Assembly (NCBI GenBank): GCA_041390125.1
Contig: JAWKQN010000018.1
Span: forward strand, 22,142-86,141
Direction of reading: 5' to 3'
Length of the DNA: 64,000 bases
Origin: Gemmatimonadota bacterium
Lineage (GTDB): Bacteria > Gemmatimonadota > Gemmatimonadetes > Longimicrobiales > Gaopeijiaceae
The notes below the pieces were generated by a model. The model searched no databases. It had not been told where the DNA came from and was given only the letters and a program-made list of their open reading frames with translations. Made by a program: the position numbers and the translations under genes. Below, piece by piece: positions 28,301 to 38,451 of the stretch; within the stretch, counting starts at the first letter, position 1; every line of letters starts with the position of its first letter.

Positions 28301-28967
28301 GCCCTACCCGCACAAGCCGATCCGGCGTGGCGAACCGCTCCTGCGCGGGGTGGATCCCTACATGGCGTATCGCCGTGGCCCGTTCGCGCTCCACGCGCTG
28401 GAGCAGCACGCCGGTGGAGAGGCCGTCAACACGGCCCTGCGTCGGGTGCTGGAGCGGCATCGGGAGGCGGGAGCCCCACCCGCGACCATGCTCGACCTGT
28501 ACCGGGAACTGGAAGCGGTCACGCCCGACTCGCTCAGGGGCCTGCTCCACGATCTCTTCGAGGTCAACACCTTCTGGGAGTTCAAGACGGAGCGACCGAC
28601 GGCCGAGCCCGTCGGAGACGGGACGTGGCGGGTCACCATCCCGGTGCAGGCGCTGAAGACCGTGGTGGATCCGACGGGCGAGGAGACCGAGATCGAGCTC
28701 GACCAATGGGTGGAGGTGGGCGTGTACGGCCCGCGCGAGCGGGGGGAGCGGGAGCTGAGCCGTCCGCTGTACGAGGCGCGACACCGCATCCGGTCCGGGG
28801 AGCAGACCCTCACGGTCACGGTGGCATCCCGCCCCGTCCTGGCGGGCGTCGACCCCCACCACGTGCTCGATTGGGTGGAGAACGAGGACGACGACAACCT
28901 GGACGAGGTGCGCGTGGACGCGCCGCCTCCGAGGGTCGGCAGCGGTGAGGGTCGCTCCGGGGGGTAG
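25308..28967 (+). CDS. ABC-2 permease fused to M1-type aminopeptidase
   Basis: A 1219-residue membrane protein joining an ABC exporter membrane part to a zinc peptidase. Residues 1 to about 620 hold two sets of roughly six membrane helices separated by a soluble linker. Residues about 640-1190 form an M1/gluzincin peptidase domain: beta-sheet start (DLRIEIHPEQGAADIEGAYR), substrate-side GNGVGMHSDPSLI where M1 enzymes have GAMEN-like text, zinc motif HEMGH (949-953) and a third ligand candidate in LTEGVAWYY (Glu970). Sixteen residues separate HEMGH from that Glu instead of the usual eighteen, and the GAMEN motif is not canonical, so activity is uncertain. It is coupled to the ATPase upstream. 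Confidence 0.88.
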
Positions 28968-29086
28968 CGACCACGCTGGGATCGCCCTTGCCGCGCGCGC
29001 TACCGCTCCGGACCTTGGGGGAAGGCCGGTCCCTCCGCCACGGAGTGCGTCCGGACCCTCGGACTTCGATACGCGGAGCGACTCGC

Positions 29087-30859
29087 ATGGGACGCATGGC
29101 CGGATCCATCCTCGTGGGCGGGTTGCTGCTGTCCGGTTGCGGCTCTCCGGCCTCGCTTCCCTCCACCCCGCCGCCCGACATGGGCCGACGCGTCGTCGCC
29201 GAGCACGGTGCCGTGTCGTCCGCGAGTCCGTTCGCCAGCGAGGCCGGCGTGGAGATCCTGCGCGCGGGCGGCAATGCCATCGACGCCGCGGTGGCCACGG
29301 CCTTCGCCATCGGAGTGGTCGAACCGCAGATGTCCGGCGTCGGCGGAAGCGGCGCCATGACCGTGTGGCTCCAGGGCGAGGGGCGCGCCGAATACCTCGA
29401 CTTCTACGCGGCCCAGAACGCGGACACCTGGGCAGATGCGTTCGCATCCGGAGACGTGCCCGCCGAGCGCACCGGTCCGACCGATCTGCGGATCGTGGGC
29501 ATTCCCGGTGGCGTCGCCGGGCTCCTGGCCGCGCACGAGCGCTTCGGCCGCCTTCCCCGCGAACAGGTGCTGGCCCCGGCGATCCGGTTGGCCGAGCAGG
29601 GCTTCCCGGTCAACCAGGTCCTGGCCGAGTTCATCCTGGGCTCGGAGCAGAAGGTCTCGCGCTTCCCCGATTCGAGGGCGCTGCTGTGGCCGGGCGGTGA
29701 GGCGTTGGCGCCGGGGGACCGCTTCCGCAACCCGGAGCTCGGCGGGGTCCTGCGTCGCATCGCGGAGTCGGGCGCGGACGGATTCTACCGCGGCGAGACG
29801 GCGCGCCGGATCGTCGAGGTCCTCAACGCCCACGGCAATCCGGCCACGCTGGCGGACCTCGCGGGCTACGAGGTCCAATGGGAGCGCCCCGTGTGTGCCA
29901 CCTATCGCGGCCGCGTCCTCCTGTCCGCGCCTCCGCCCCAGAGCGGTGCCAACGTGCTCGAGGTGCTCAAGCTGGTCGAGCCGCACGATCTGCCGGCCCT
30001 GGGGCTGCCGACGCATTCGGCGCGGGCGCTCGACGTGCTGGCGTCCGCGCTGCGCGTGGGGACGGCGGACAATCGCGGAAACGGTGACCCCAACTGGGAA
30101 CCCATGGCAGCGGCCGGCCGCGTGTCCGAAGCGTACATCCGCGAGCGATCGGCGTTGGTGGGCAGCGGCCGCGTGGTCTCGCCCGTGCCGGCGGGAGATG
30201 CGCTGCGCTACGAGTCGGACGCGGCGCCCGCAGCGTGTGCTGCATTCGCGCCCTACGGGCCCACGCCGCGGATTCCCGGCGTCACGTCCTCCGGGGGGGC
30301 GTCCGAGGACGCCGCGCACGGCGAGACCACACACATCTCCGTGGTGGACGACGCCGGGAACGCTGTCGCGCTGACCCAGACCAACAGCACGGTGTTCGGC
30401 TCCGGCGCCAGCGTGCTGGGCTTCTTCCTCAACGACTCCGGGTTCCAGTTCACGCCGGAGACGGTGGGCGCGCCGTCGCTTTCGCGCTGGCGCACCCGCT
30501 CGACGACGATCTCCCCCACCGTGGTGCTGAAGGACGGGCGTGTGGAGATGGTGGTGGGCGCACCGGGGGGCGGGTTGATCCAGCCCACCGTCGCCCAGAC
30601 CATGGTCTACGTGCTGGACTACGGCATGGACCCGCTGGAGGCGGTGCGCATGCCGCGTCTGTTCGCGGATCCTGGCTCTGCCGAGGTGCAGATGGAGACG
30701 GGATTCACCGCCACGGCCCTGGAAGAGGCACGCGCGATGGGGTGGGAGCCCACGGCGCTTTCCCCGGGCTACGCGCGCATCTACATGATCGTGCGCCGCG
30801 GGGACCGTTGGGTGGCCGTGGCCGATCCGCGTCACAACGGCGAGCCGCGGGGCTACTAG
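29087..30859 (+). CDS. ggt: Gamma-glutamyltransferase, lipoprotein type
   Basis: A 590-residue Ntn-hydrolase that cleaves gamma-glutamyl bonds, for example in glutathione, outside the cytoplasm. The N-terminus is a lipoprotein signal with lipobox LLSGC, so it is probably membrane-anchored. Diagnostic features: EILRAGGNAIDAAVA (about residues 54-68), VGGSGAMTVW, the self-cleavage and nucleophile site HGETTHISVVDDAGNAVAL with Thr414 first in the mature small subunit, and MVVGAPGGGLIQPTVAQTM. Length fits the family (about 560-590). It has its own upstream gap of 119 bases and is convergent with the GAF gene 27 bases away. Confidence 0.93.
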   Translation: MGRMAGSILVGGLLLSGCGSPASLPSTPPPDMGRRVVAEHGAVSSASPFASEAGVEILRAGGNAIDAAVATAFAIGVVEPQMSGVGGSGAMTVWLQGEGRAEYLDFYAAQNADTWADAFASGDVPAERTGPTDLRIVGIPGGVAGLLAAHERFGRLPREQVLAPAIRLAEQGFPVNQVLAEFILGSEQKVSRFPDSRALLWPGGEALAPGDRFRNPELGGVLRRIAESGADGFYRGETARRIVEVLNAHGNPATLADLAGYEVQWERPVCATYRGRVLLSAPPPQSGANVLEVLKLVEPHDLPALGLPTHSARALDVLASALRVGTADNRGNGDPNWEPMAAAGRVSEAYIRERSALVGSGRVVSPVPAGDALRYESDAAPAACAAFAPYGPTPRIPGVTSSGGASEDAAHGETTHISVVDDAGNAVALTQTNSTVFGSGASVLGFFLNDSGFQFTPETVGAPSLSRWRTRSTTISPTVVLKDGRVEMVVGAPGGGLIQPTVAQTMVYVLDYGMDPLEAVRMPRLFADPGSAEVQMETGFTATALEEARAMGWEPTALSPGYARIYMIVRRGDRWVAVADPRHNGEPRGY

Positions 30860-30886
30860 ACGCGCGCGAGCCGGCGGATCGCGGCG

Positions 30887-33247
30887 CTACGCTCCACGAT
30901 CCGGAGTGCCTGGCGTGAGGGCGTCCTGGACGCGCACACCCGCGGGCTCGGGGGCGATGGCGACCCGCATCCCCTTCAGGCCCGGAACGCCCTGCACGTC
31001 CTCCAGGGCCAGCTGCTCGACGTCGCCCTGGAAGAACCCGTCGGCGGTGAGGTACTCGAGGTGTCGCCGGTAGAGCTGGCCTTCGTGCGCGTGGGAGTAG
31101 ACGATGGCCACCGTCCCGGGCTGTGTCAGCCGCTCACCCGAGCGCGTGCGGACCTTGTCGATCCGCTTCTTCACCAGCTCGTGGGTGTTGTAGGCGCCAT
31201 CTACATCGAAGCGCTTCTCATCCACGCGGAAGCGGATGGTCAGCGGTTGATCCTGCGCGAGGATGAGGTGGGTGGCGGGAAGATCCATGGGAAGCTGTGG
31301 ACGCAGGCGCTGCAGCTCCCATTCGATCCTGCAGGCGAGCTGGAGCTGCCACAGACGCAGGTTCTGCAGGTAGAGCCGCGTGAAGCCGCCGTCGGGCGAC
31401 AGCGAGTCGCCCACGTACACGTTGTAGTCCACCCCATCCGTCTTGAACCGCTCGAAGTAGTGCGGGAACGCTTCCTGGGCGCTGAGCTGCTCACGATCGA
31501 TGACGGCGCAGATCGCCTCGTTGAAACGGGCCACGCTCGCCTCGAACTCGCGGCGGGCGCCGTAGACGATCCCGAGTTGGGGATCGAGGGCCTCGCGATA
31601 GGCCGCCACGGAGGACGCCAGGGCGCCGTTCGCGGCGCTCAGCCGATCCATCAGCGGCTCGACCTCGGCTCCGAGGAAGCGGACCACCTCGTCCTCATCC
31701 TCCACGAGGGTTCCCTCGCCGACCCGTTCCTCCAGGCGATCGAGGCGGTGCGCGAGCTCCCGTAGCACGGGGAGGGGTCGGTCGCGGCCGGCTCCGTCCA
31801 CCACGGCGCGGGCCAGTCGGATCTGCGTCGTCAGATCGGTGCGCGCGCACACCTGACGAGCATCCGACGAGTTGCGGATGTCCGTCAGCCCGTACAGCGG
31901 ATACACGTCGGGGAAGACGATCGCGTCGAGCTCGGGGTCCTCTTCGGAGCCCGCATCCAGCAGCTTGAGCGCGGCGCTGCGGAAGCGCCACTCCACCGCC
32001 GGGTGGATGGCGGTGTAGCGTCGCTTGATGATGGCTTGCAGCCGATCCTCGCGTTCGTCGAGGGCGCGCTGGAGCGCGATGGCGAAAGCCGGCAGGACCG
32101 ACTTGAGCTGCAACGCCCGGTAGGCATCCACCGCCCCGGCCTGCGGGGACCCCAGCTCCAGGAGCCCGACCATCCGGTCGTCGACGAAGAGGGGAAGCAG
32201 GGCGAGGCTCCGGATCCCGCGCTCCAGCAGCCCGGCCTCGTAGCGGGTGCGATGCCCGCACGAACCCAGATCGCGGAAGACACGCACTTCGCGTGAGCCC
32301 AGCGTGGCCGCGTAGGTCGATGCGTCCCGATGCGGGCAGTCGGGCGCCCGTCCGTCCGCCAGCAGCAGGCTCCGACCGACCGGAATGGCCGTGTCCATCC
32401 GGTCCATGCCCACCCCGCGATCGAGCCCGATCAGGCCGATCTCCAGGTCCGGCTCCCGCAGGAGCGTCCGGATGTGGGTCTGCGGCTCCTCGAGACCCGC
32501 CCCTGGCGTGAGCGCGTACCGCGCCAGCAGCGCCTCCTTGAGTCGCGAGCTGGCCTCCGGCCAGGTCACGTCCAGCGCCTGGCTGACGCCGAGGCCGCGG
32601 AACTGGAACCGTTCGGGGGGCAACCATCGGGTCCACCCGTCGAGGTCGAGAGGGTCGCCCAGCAGCGCCTCCAGCGCCTCGGGCGTGAGTGGCGGTGGGG
32701 GCCCGTCCGGGACCACCTCCAGGAAGCAGTTGTCCCAGGCCATCTGGAAGTGGCGCTCCAACCGGGTGTCGGGATCCTGGACGGTTACGACCAGGGCCGG
32801 CTTGAAGCGGGGATCGAGGCCATACACCTGACCCAGGACGAACTCGTAGGCCGTCATGAGCTGACCGCGGCGGATGAGGTCGGGCTCGTAGTAGGAGCGG
32901 TTGAAGAGCACGTCCTGACTGAACACGCCCAGCCGCTGCGCCTCGGGCGTCACGAAGATGGGCTCGAAGCGGAACGGCTCGGCCGCGGCACCGAGGGTAC
33001 CGTGTTCCTGCGCCGGGAAGGCCGCGAGCAGCAGCTGGCGCAGCAGATCGGGGTGACGAAGGGCGGCCGCGGGGTCCACGGCGGGTCCCCGCAGCTCGGG
33101 CGCGTCGTCGAGGCGCCGCAGGATCTGCGCGGCCAGCGGCGCCCACGGTGACTCCGCGCGGCGTGCCGCATCCGCCCAGAACCGGATGGGGCCCTCGAGG
33201 CTCAGCGAGGTCCGGAACGGGAAGCCTGCGTCCCAGGAGGTGCTCAT
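30887..33247 (-). CDS. Large GAF-domain protein, unknown role
   Basis: A 786-residue cytoplasmic protein without membrane helices. About residues 265-400 form a GAF-like sensory domain (LEIGLIGLDRGVG ... GIRSLALLPLFVDDRMVGLL). The second half carries FPDVYPLYGLTDIRNSSDAR and, near the end, TIRFRVDEKRFDVDGAYNTH with GTVAIVYSHAHEGQLYRRHL. From memory the same segments occur in GAF proteins of about 780 residues in Bacteroidetes, whose function is not known. ATG 33247 has GAGG six bases upstream; an earlier TTG at 33259 is less likely. It is divergent from the protein kinase across 225 bases. Confidence 0.8.
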   Translation of the reverse strand: MSTSWDAGFPFRTSLSLEGPIRFWADAARRAESPWAPLAAQILRRLDDAPELRGPAVDPAAALRHPDLLRQLLLAAFPAQEHGTLGAAAEPFRFEPIFVTPEAQRLGVFSQDVLFNRSYYEPDLIRRGQLMTAYEFVLGQVYGLDPRFKPALVVTVQDPDTRLERHFQMAWDNCFLEVVPDGPPPPLTPEALEALLGDPLDLDGWTRWLPPERFQFRGLGVSQALDVTWPEASSRLKEALLARYALTPGAGLEEPQTHIRTLLREPDLEIGLIGLDRGVGMDRMDTAIPVGRSLLLADGRAPDCPHRDASTYAATLGSREVRVFRDLGSCGHRTRYEAGLLERGIRSLALLPLFVDDRMVGLLELGSPQAGAVDAYRALQLKSVLPAFAIALQRALDEREDRLQAIIKRRYTAIHPAVEWRFRSAALKLLDAGSEEDPELDAIVFPDVYPLYGLTDIRNSSDARQVCARTDLTTQIRLARAVVDGAGRDRPLPVLRELAHRLDRLEERVGEGTLVEDEDEVVRFLGAEVEPLMDRLSAANGALASSVAAYREALDPQLGIVYGARREFEASVARFNEAICAVIDREQLSAQEAFPHYFERFKTDGVDYNVYVGDSLSPDGGFTRLYLQNLRLWQLQLACRIEWELQRLRPQLPMDLPATHLILAQDQPLTIRFRVDEKRFDVDGAYNTHELVKKRIDKVRTRSGERLTQPGTVAIVYSHAHEGQLYRRHLEYLTADGFFQGDVEQLALEDVQGVPGLKGMRVAIAPEPAGVRVQDALTPGTPDRGA

Positions 33248-33472
33248 ACCGATCCTCAAGCCGTCGGGGGCGCGTTGGGTTCCACGCTGCGGTGCGTGCG
33301 GATCCTGGTCAAGGCGGAGGCGGGCCGGGACGGCGCGCAGCAGGGGTCCGGGAGCGCGGTGGCGCGCCGTGGCGGAGCCTGGATCCGGTCACCGGCCCCG
33401 ATCCCGCCGTGGCGGTGGCCGCGTGCCGCCCTGCTCGCTACCCTACCGCTCCCCCCATCTCGCGAGGCATCC

Positions 33473-36193
33473 TTGGATCGCGAACGCTGGAGCCGCGCCA
33501 GAGCGCTGTTCGATCAAGCCGTCGAGCTTCCGCCCGAGGAGCGCGACGCATTCGTGCTGCGGGAGACGGCGACGGACCCGGCGCTGCGCCGCGAGGTGCA
33601 TGCGCTCCTGGAGGCGGACGCGCACGTTCCCACCGCCTTCATGGAGGACGGGCCCCGCGAGCTCTCGGGCGCCCTGCGCGCGGAGCGCGACTGGTCCCGC
33701 ATCCGCTTCGGCCCCTATCGCGCGCGCAGCGAGCTCGGGCGGGGCGGGACCGCGGTGGTGCTCCTGGGGGAGCGTGCCGACGGCCGGTACCGCGGCGATG
33801 TCGCCATCAAGGTGCTGCAGACCCCATGGATCGCCGAAGGCCTGTCGCGGCGCTTCCAGGCCGAGGCGCGTATCCTGGCGGAGCTGTCCCACCCGAACGT
33901 GGCGCGCATCTACGACGCGGGCGAGACGGAGGAGGGGCTCTCCTATCTCATCATGGAGTATGTCGACGGGCCCCGGATCGACGCCTGGGCGGACGACCGA
34001 CGTCTGGGGGTCCCTGACCGGCTGCGTCTGTTCCAGAAGGCCCTGGACGGCGTCGACTACGCCCACGCGCGCGGCGTCATCCACCGCGACCTGAAGCCCT
34101 CCAACATCCTCGTCACGCAGGAGGGGCAGCCCAAGCTCGTCGACTTCGGGATCGCCAAGCTGCTCGGCGGTCAGGAGGCCCTCGAGCCCACGGTTGCCTT
34201 GACCCGCACGCTCGGGCGGATGCTCACGCCCGAGTACGCGAGTCCGGAGCAGTTCCGGGGAGATCCGGTGGACGCCCGCACGGACGTCTACTCCCTCGGG
34301 GTGGTGCTGTACCGGTTGTTGACGGGCCGGGCGCCCTACGACCTGAGCACCACGACGCCGCAGGCGGCGGAACGCATCATCTGCGAGCAGGCGCCCACGC
34401 TCCCGAGCAGTGCCGTGACCAAGCCGCTCGCCCTGGTCCCATCCGGAACGGAGCTGGCGGAGACCAGCCCGGAGATCCTCGCGCGGAATCGGGCCTCCAC
34501 CCTGGACCGCCTCCAACGCATGCTGAAGGGCGATCTCGACACGATCGTGCTCAAAGCGCTCGGCAAGGAGCCTGCGGAGCGCTACGCGACGGCCGGCGCC
34601 CTCAACGACGACGTCCAACGCTACCTGGAGGGACGCCCCATCCGGGCGCGTCCGCCCAGCCTCGTGTACCGCGCTCGCAAGTTCGCGCAGCGCCGCAGGA
34701 CGGCACTCGCCGTGGCGACAACGGTGCTCATCGCGCTCGGTGTTGCGGGATGGCAGGCGCGCCAGGCGTGGGTGGAGCGGGCAAATGCGTCGGCGCGCAG
34801 CCAGGAGCTGGTGGCGCTGGTCGAGTCGGTGGTCAACAGCGTCAACCTGGCCGAGCGGCAGGCGACGGGAGACACGCAGGCCCGCGAAGCCGCCGTCCGT
34901 GCGGCGCTCGGCTCCCTGCAACAGCTCGTGGACCAGATGCCCGGAGAGCCCGGCGCGGACCTCCTGTACCGGTTGTCGGCCGCGTATCGCGAGGTCGCGA
35001 TGGTACAGGGGTACCCCTACATCGAGAACCTCGGGCGTCTGGAGGAGGGCTTCGCCAGCATGCGCCAGGCGGAGGCCCTGGTCCGTCGCATCACGGAGGA
35101 ATACCCGCAGCACGAGAACGCGCCGGCCGCGCTCGGCCAGCAGGTGGGCATCCTGGGCGACTTCCACATGGGTGCCGGCCGCGCCGATTCGGCCCTGGTA
35201 TACTTCCGCGAGTCGGCGGAGCTGCTCACTGCGCGCGTGGAGCAGGTGCCGGACGATCTGGCTGCGATCGACGGTCTCGCTGCCATCCTGCAGCGCATCG
35301 GCAGCTGGTACTTCAACGCCCGCCAGCTCGATTCGGCAGCGGTGTACATGGAACGCGCGCTGGAGGCCGAGCGCGCCTACCTGTCCACCACGACCCGCGG
35401 AGACGAGCTGTCGGCGCTCCAGGACATCGCGGGCGTCACGGCCAACCTGGGGGTGATCCTGGCGGCCAACGGAGACCTGGAGGGGGCGATCGCGCGGGAG
35501 CGCGAAGCGCTCGCCCTCTCCGACTCCCTGGCCGCAGCGGACTCGGATACACCGTTGACGCGCCGGGGGCAGGTGTTCCGGCGGTACGTGCTCTCGGTCC
35601 ACCTGGCCGAAGCCGAGCAGACCGAAGAGAGCCGGCGGCTGGCGGGTGAGGCGGTGGAGCTCGCGCGGGCGTTGGCGGAGGCGGACGCGACCAACGCGCA
35701 GGCCCGCGAGGATCTGGCCATCGCGCTGACCAACGCCGCGTCGATCGAGTGGCGCTCCCGGAGCCCCACGTCCGGGCTGGACCTGGCGCGGGAAGCTCTG
35801 ACGCACGCGGAGGCGTCGGCCGGCGACCGCTTCGCGCTCGTGGCGCCGGTCCTGGCCACGGCCCACCGGATGGCAGGAGAGTCGCTCGTCGATCTGGGTC
35901 GGCCCGATGCGGCCGCCACGGCGTTGCGCGCCTCGCAGGCCGTCACCCGACGCTACCTCGACGAGCTGCCCAACGGCAGCGATGCGATGCGCCGGGAATG
36001 GCTGGCGGTGCACGCGGCGCTGGCGCGGCACTACCGCGCATCGGGCGACTGTGCGCGGGCCGTGCAACTGGCGGATTCGGCGCAGACGCTCGCGACCGAG
36101 CTCCGGGAACGCGGCGCCTTCACGCGAGGTGACGAGCGCACCTGGACCGCCTACCAGGAGCGGATGGCCGAGACCGGGCGCTGCGGACGGTAG
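33473..36193 (+). CDS. Membrane Ser/Thr protein kinase with helical-repeat sensor region
   Basis: A 906-residue Hanks-type kinase. An N-terminal helical segment (DRERWSRARALFDQAVELP) is followed by the kinase domain (about residues 80-380): glycine loop ELGRGGTAVV, VAIKVL with the ATP-binding Lys (about 112), catalytic loop HRDLKPSN (203-210), DFGIAK (about 223-228), TPEYASPEQ and DVYSLGVVLYRLLTG. One membrane helix (about 410-428, ALAVATTVLIALGVAGW) separates it from an extracytoplasmic region of TPR-like helical repeats. This layout is common in Gemmatimonadota and Acidobacteria. TTG at 33473 is chosen because GAGG lies five bases upstream and homologous kinases start with M-D-x-E-R-W. Confidence 0.92.
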   Translation: MDRERWSRARALFDQAVELPPEERDAFVLRETATDPALRREVHALLEADAHVPTAFMEDGPRELSGALRAERDWSRIRFGPYRARSELGRGGTAVVLLGERADGRYRGDVAIKVLQTPWIAEGLSRRFQAEARILAELSHPNVARIYDAGETEEGLSYLIMEYVDGPRIDAWADDRRLGVPDRLRLFQKALDGVDYAHARGVIHRDLKPSNILVTQEGQPKLVDFGIAKLLGGQEALEPTVALTRTLGRMLTPEYASPEQFRGDPVDARTDVYSLGVVLYRLLTGRAPYDLSTTTPQAAERIICEQAPTLPSSAVTKPLALVPSGTELAETSPEILARNRASTLDRLQRMLKGDLDTIVLKALGKEPAERYATAGALNDDVQRYLEGRPIRARPPSLVYRARKFAQRRRTALAVATTVLIALGVAGWQARQAWVERANASARSQELVALVESVVNSVNLAERQATGDTQAREAAVRAALGSLQQLVDQMPGEPGADLLYRLSAAYREVAMVQGYPYIENLGRLEEGFASMRQAEALVRRITEEYPQHENAPAALGQQVGILGDFHMGAGRADSALVYFRESAELLTARVEQVPDDLAAIDGLAAILQRIGSWYFNARQLDSAAVYMERALEAERAYLSTTTRGDELSALQDIAGVTANLGVILAANGDLEGAIAREREALALSDSLAAADSDTPLTRRGQVFRRYVLSVHLAEAEQTEESRRLAGEAVELARALAEADATNAQAREDLAIALTNAASIEWRSRSPTSGLDLAREALTHAEASAGDRFALVAPVLATAHRMAGESLVDLGRPDAAATALRASQAVTRRYLDELPNGSDAMRREWLAVHAALARHYRASGDCARAVQLADSAQTLATELRERGAFTRGDERTWTAYQERMAETGRCGR

Positions 36194-36252
36194 GACGGCC
36201 CTTCCCGCGTGTGGGTCCGTAGCCGCGGGCGAGGGAGAGCGCTCTACGTGCT

Positions 36253-38304
36253 CTACGCCGACGGCCGCACCGGCTTGAGGTAGGTCTCCCACCACTCCAG
36301 CTCGCTCATCATCCGGTGCACCACGTTCCAGTGGCCGCGGATGGCGTGGGCCATGCCCTCGTAGACGATCAGCTTCGCGGGCACGCGCTGCTTCTTGAGC
36401 GATGTGTAGAGCTGGATCGCGCCTTCCAGCGGCACCCGGTAGTCCACGTCCCCGTGCACGAAGAGCGTGGGGGTGCGCACCCCGCCCGAATTGAGGAAGG
36501 CGGATTGGCGGATCATGATCTCGCGGGCGCGCGGCTCCCACGGGCGCCCGAAGAACTCCGTCTCCTTGGTGCGCGCCACGTCCGAGTGCGCGTAGTTGCT
36601 GGTCCAGTTGGAGGCGCCCGCGCCGCTCACGGCCGCGGCGAAGCGATCCTGGTAGCGCGTGATCAGCCAATTGGTGAGGATGCCGCCGTAGGAATGGCCG
36701 GTGGTGCCGACCCGGCCGCGATCGATCGGATAGCGCTCGATCAGGTGGTCGACACCGGCCAGCACGTCCTCGCCGTCGAGGGTCCCCCAGGAACCCCAGG
36801 TGGCCCACTTGAAATCGTCCCCGTATCCCGTGGAGCTGCGGAAGTTGGGCAGGAAGACGAAGTAGCCGTTGGCGGCGAAGAACTGGCTCTTGAAGTCGAA
36901 GCCGTGGCCGGACGCGGAGTGGGGGCCTCCGTGGTTCACCACGATCAGCGGGTAGGGCCCCCCATTCGCGTCATAGCCGTACGGTCGGAGCAGGAACCCT
37001 TCGATGGGCGTGCCGTCGTAGCTCTCCCAACGAATGCGCTCGCCCGGACTCGTGGAGACGCCGGCCAGGAAATCGGCATGCACGTCGGTGAGACGCCGCT
37101 CGGCCGTTCCGTCGATGTCGGCGCTCCAGATCTCGTCCGGACGCTCGAACGTTCCGACCGTGTAGGTCATGCGGCGGAAGGAGGCGTCGATGTCGAGGTC
37201 GCGGATGCGGCGCTCCCCCTTCGTGACCTGCTCGACCGGCCCTCCGGCGGCGGCGACGCGGAACAGGTGCGACTCGCCGCCGATCCCCGCCGTGAAGTAG
37301 AGCCACCGGCTGTCGGGGGACCACAGCGGCCGACCGGCGTCCAGGTCCCACTCGGCGGTGAGGTTGAGGGGCTCGCCGCCGGTTGCCGGTCGGACGTACA
37401 GGTCGGTGGGCCCGCCGTGGTCCAGCGCACGCTCGATGATGAAGTCCGTGCCCCAGGTGCGCACGTAGGAGATCCAGCGGCCGTCGGGCGAGAAGGTCAC
37501 ACCGGAGTACGTGTAGCCGTCGTCGGTGAGGCGGGTCAGCTCGCCGTCCGTGGTGACCACGAACAGGTCGGAGCGGCCGTAGGCCAGCTCGTCCAGGACG
37601 GCTTCGTCCGCCGTGAACAGGAGGGCCTTGCTGTCCGCGCGCCAGGAGAGCTGCTCGGGCTGGAGACCCAGGCGGGTGAGCTGCACCGCCGGACCGCCGT
37701 CCGTGGGCTCGAGGAAGATCTCCGCGCGTGCGGGCACCGTGCGGTCGGGGAGCGGGAAGGGCTGACCGTCCCGCACGAACGGGTACCAGTCCACCTGCGC
37801 GCCCTTGAAGCGCTCCTCGTGCCTGCGCTCGAAGTCGGTGCGGTCGGGCTCGGGCGCGGCTGGTGTGGGGAGCTCGCGCACCACGGCCCGCCACCGTCCG
37901 TCCGGGCTCGGCAGACCTTCCGGGTCGGGCTGGAACGGGGTGGCGGTGCCGTCCGGAGCGGCGGGATCCACCGTCCAGCGGTCCGCGCCGGCGGCGAAGC
38001 GCAGGCGCCCGTTCCGGGTCCACCCCGGATCGCGCACGTCGGTACCGTTGTGGGTGACGCGCACCGAAGCACCGGAGCCGTCCGCCGGCACCAGCCAGGT
38101 GGCCACGTCGTCCGAGTTGGTCTCCTCGACCGGGGTCGACACCGTGTAGGTCACCCAGCGCCCGTCCGGCGAGATCTGCGGCGCACCCACGTCCAGCAGG
38201 CGGTAGTGGTCCTCGAGGCGCAGCGGGCGCGCCCCGGCCGACTGGGCCAGAGCGAACGAAGGAGCCAGCAGGAGCAACGCGGTGGCGAACGCGGGACGGC
38301 GCAT
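36253..38304 (-). CDS. S9-family prolyl oligopeptidase-like peptidase
   Basis: A 683-residue exported serine peptidase. Signal peptide RPAFATALLLLAPSFALAQS; then a beta-propeller of PD40/TolB-type blades (ISPDGRWVTYTVS, FSPDGRWISYVRT, WSPDSRWLYFTAG); then the alpha/beta-hydrolase domain from about residue 420 (VVNHGGPHSASG). The triad is visible: Ser in GHSYGG (about 535), Asp in HGDVDYRVP (about 620), His in GMAHAIR (about 653). This is the acylaminoacyl-peptidase/DPP-type layout; the peptide substrate is unknown. It is convergent with the kinase gene 59 bases away. Confidence 0.93.
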   Translation of the reverse strand: MRRPAFATALLLLAPSFALAQSAGARPLRLEDHYRLLDVGAPQISPDGRWVTYTVSTPVEETNSDDVATWLVPADGSGASVRVTHNGTDVRDPGWTRNGRLRFAAGADRWTVDPAAPDGTATPFQPDPEGLPSPDGRWRAVVRELPTPAAPEPDRTDFERRHEERFKGAQVDWYPFVRDGQPFPLPDRTVPARAEIFLEPTDGGPAVQLTRLGLQPEQLSWRADSKALLFTADEAVLDELAYGRSDLFVVTTDGELTRLTDDGYTYSGVTFSPDGRWISYVRTWGTDFIIERALDHGGPTDLYVRPATGGEPLNLTAEWDLDAGRPLWSPDSRWLYFTAGIGGESHLFRVAAAGGPVEQVTKGERRIRDLDIDASFRRMTYTVGTFERPDEIWSADIDGTAERRLTDVHADFLAGVSTSPGERIRWESYDGTPIEGFLLRPYGYDANGGPYPLIVVNHGGPHSASGHGFDFKSQFFAANGYFVFLPNFRSSTGYGDDFKWATWGSWGTLDGEDVLAGVDHLIERYPIDRGRVGTTGHSYGGILTNWLITRYQDRFAAAVSGAGASNWTSNYAHSDVARTKETEFFGRPWEPRAREIMIRQSAFLNSGGVRTPTLFVHGDVDYRVPLEGAIQLYTSLKKQRVPAKLIVYEGMAHAIRGHWNVVHRMMSELEWWETYLKPVRPSA

Positions 38305-38451
38305 CGGTGACCTCCAGGGACGGGGCCGGCCGGGTCAACCTACGCGTCGCTCCGGAGCGGGCGACACTGCGGCCCGAGGGTCGACGAGCCGTTCAGGAAG
38401 GGGGCCCGGTCCGGCCGGGCGTCGGCGCGCCGACGCCGACGCCGGCTCCCC

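Noticed and set aside
33443..36808. A 1121-codon minus-strand open frame over the kinase gene
   Set aside because: The plus strand has full kinase motifs. The minus frame is low-complexity and crosses into the S9 peptidase gene.
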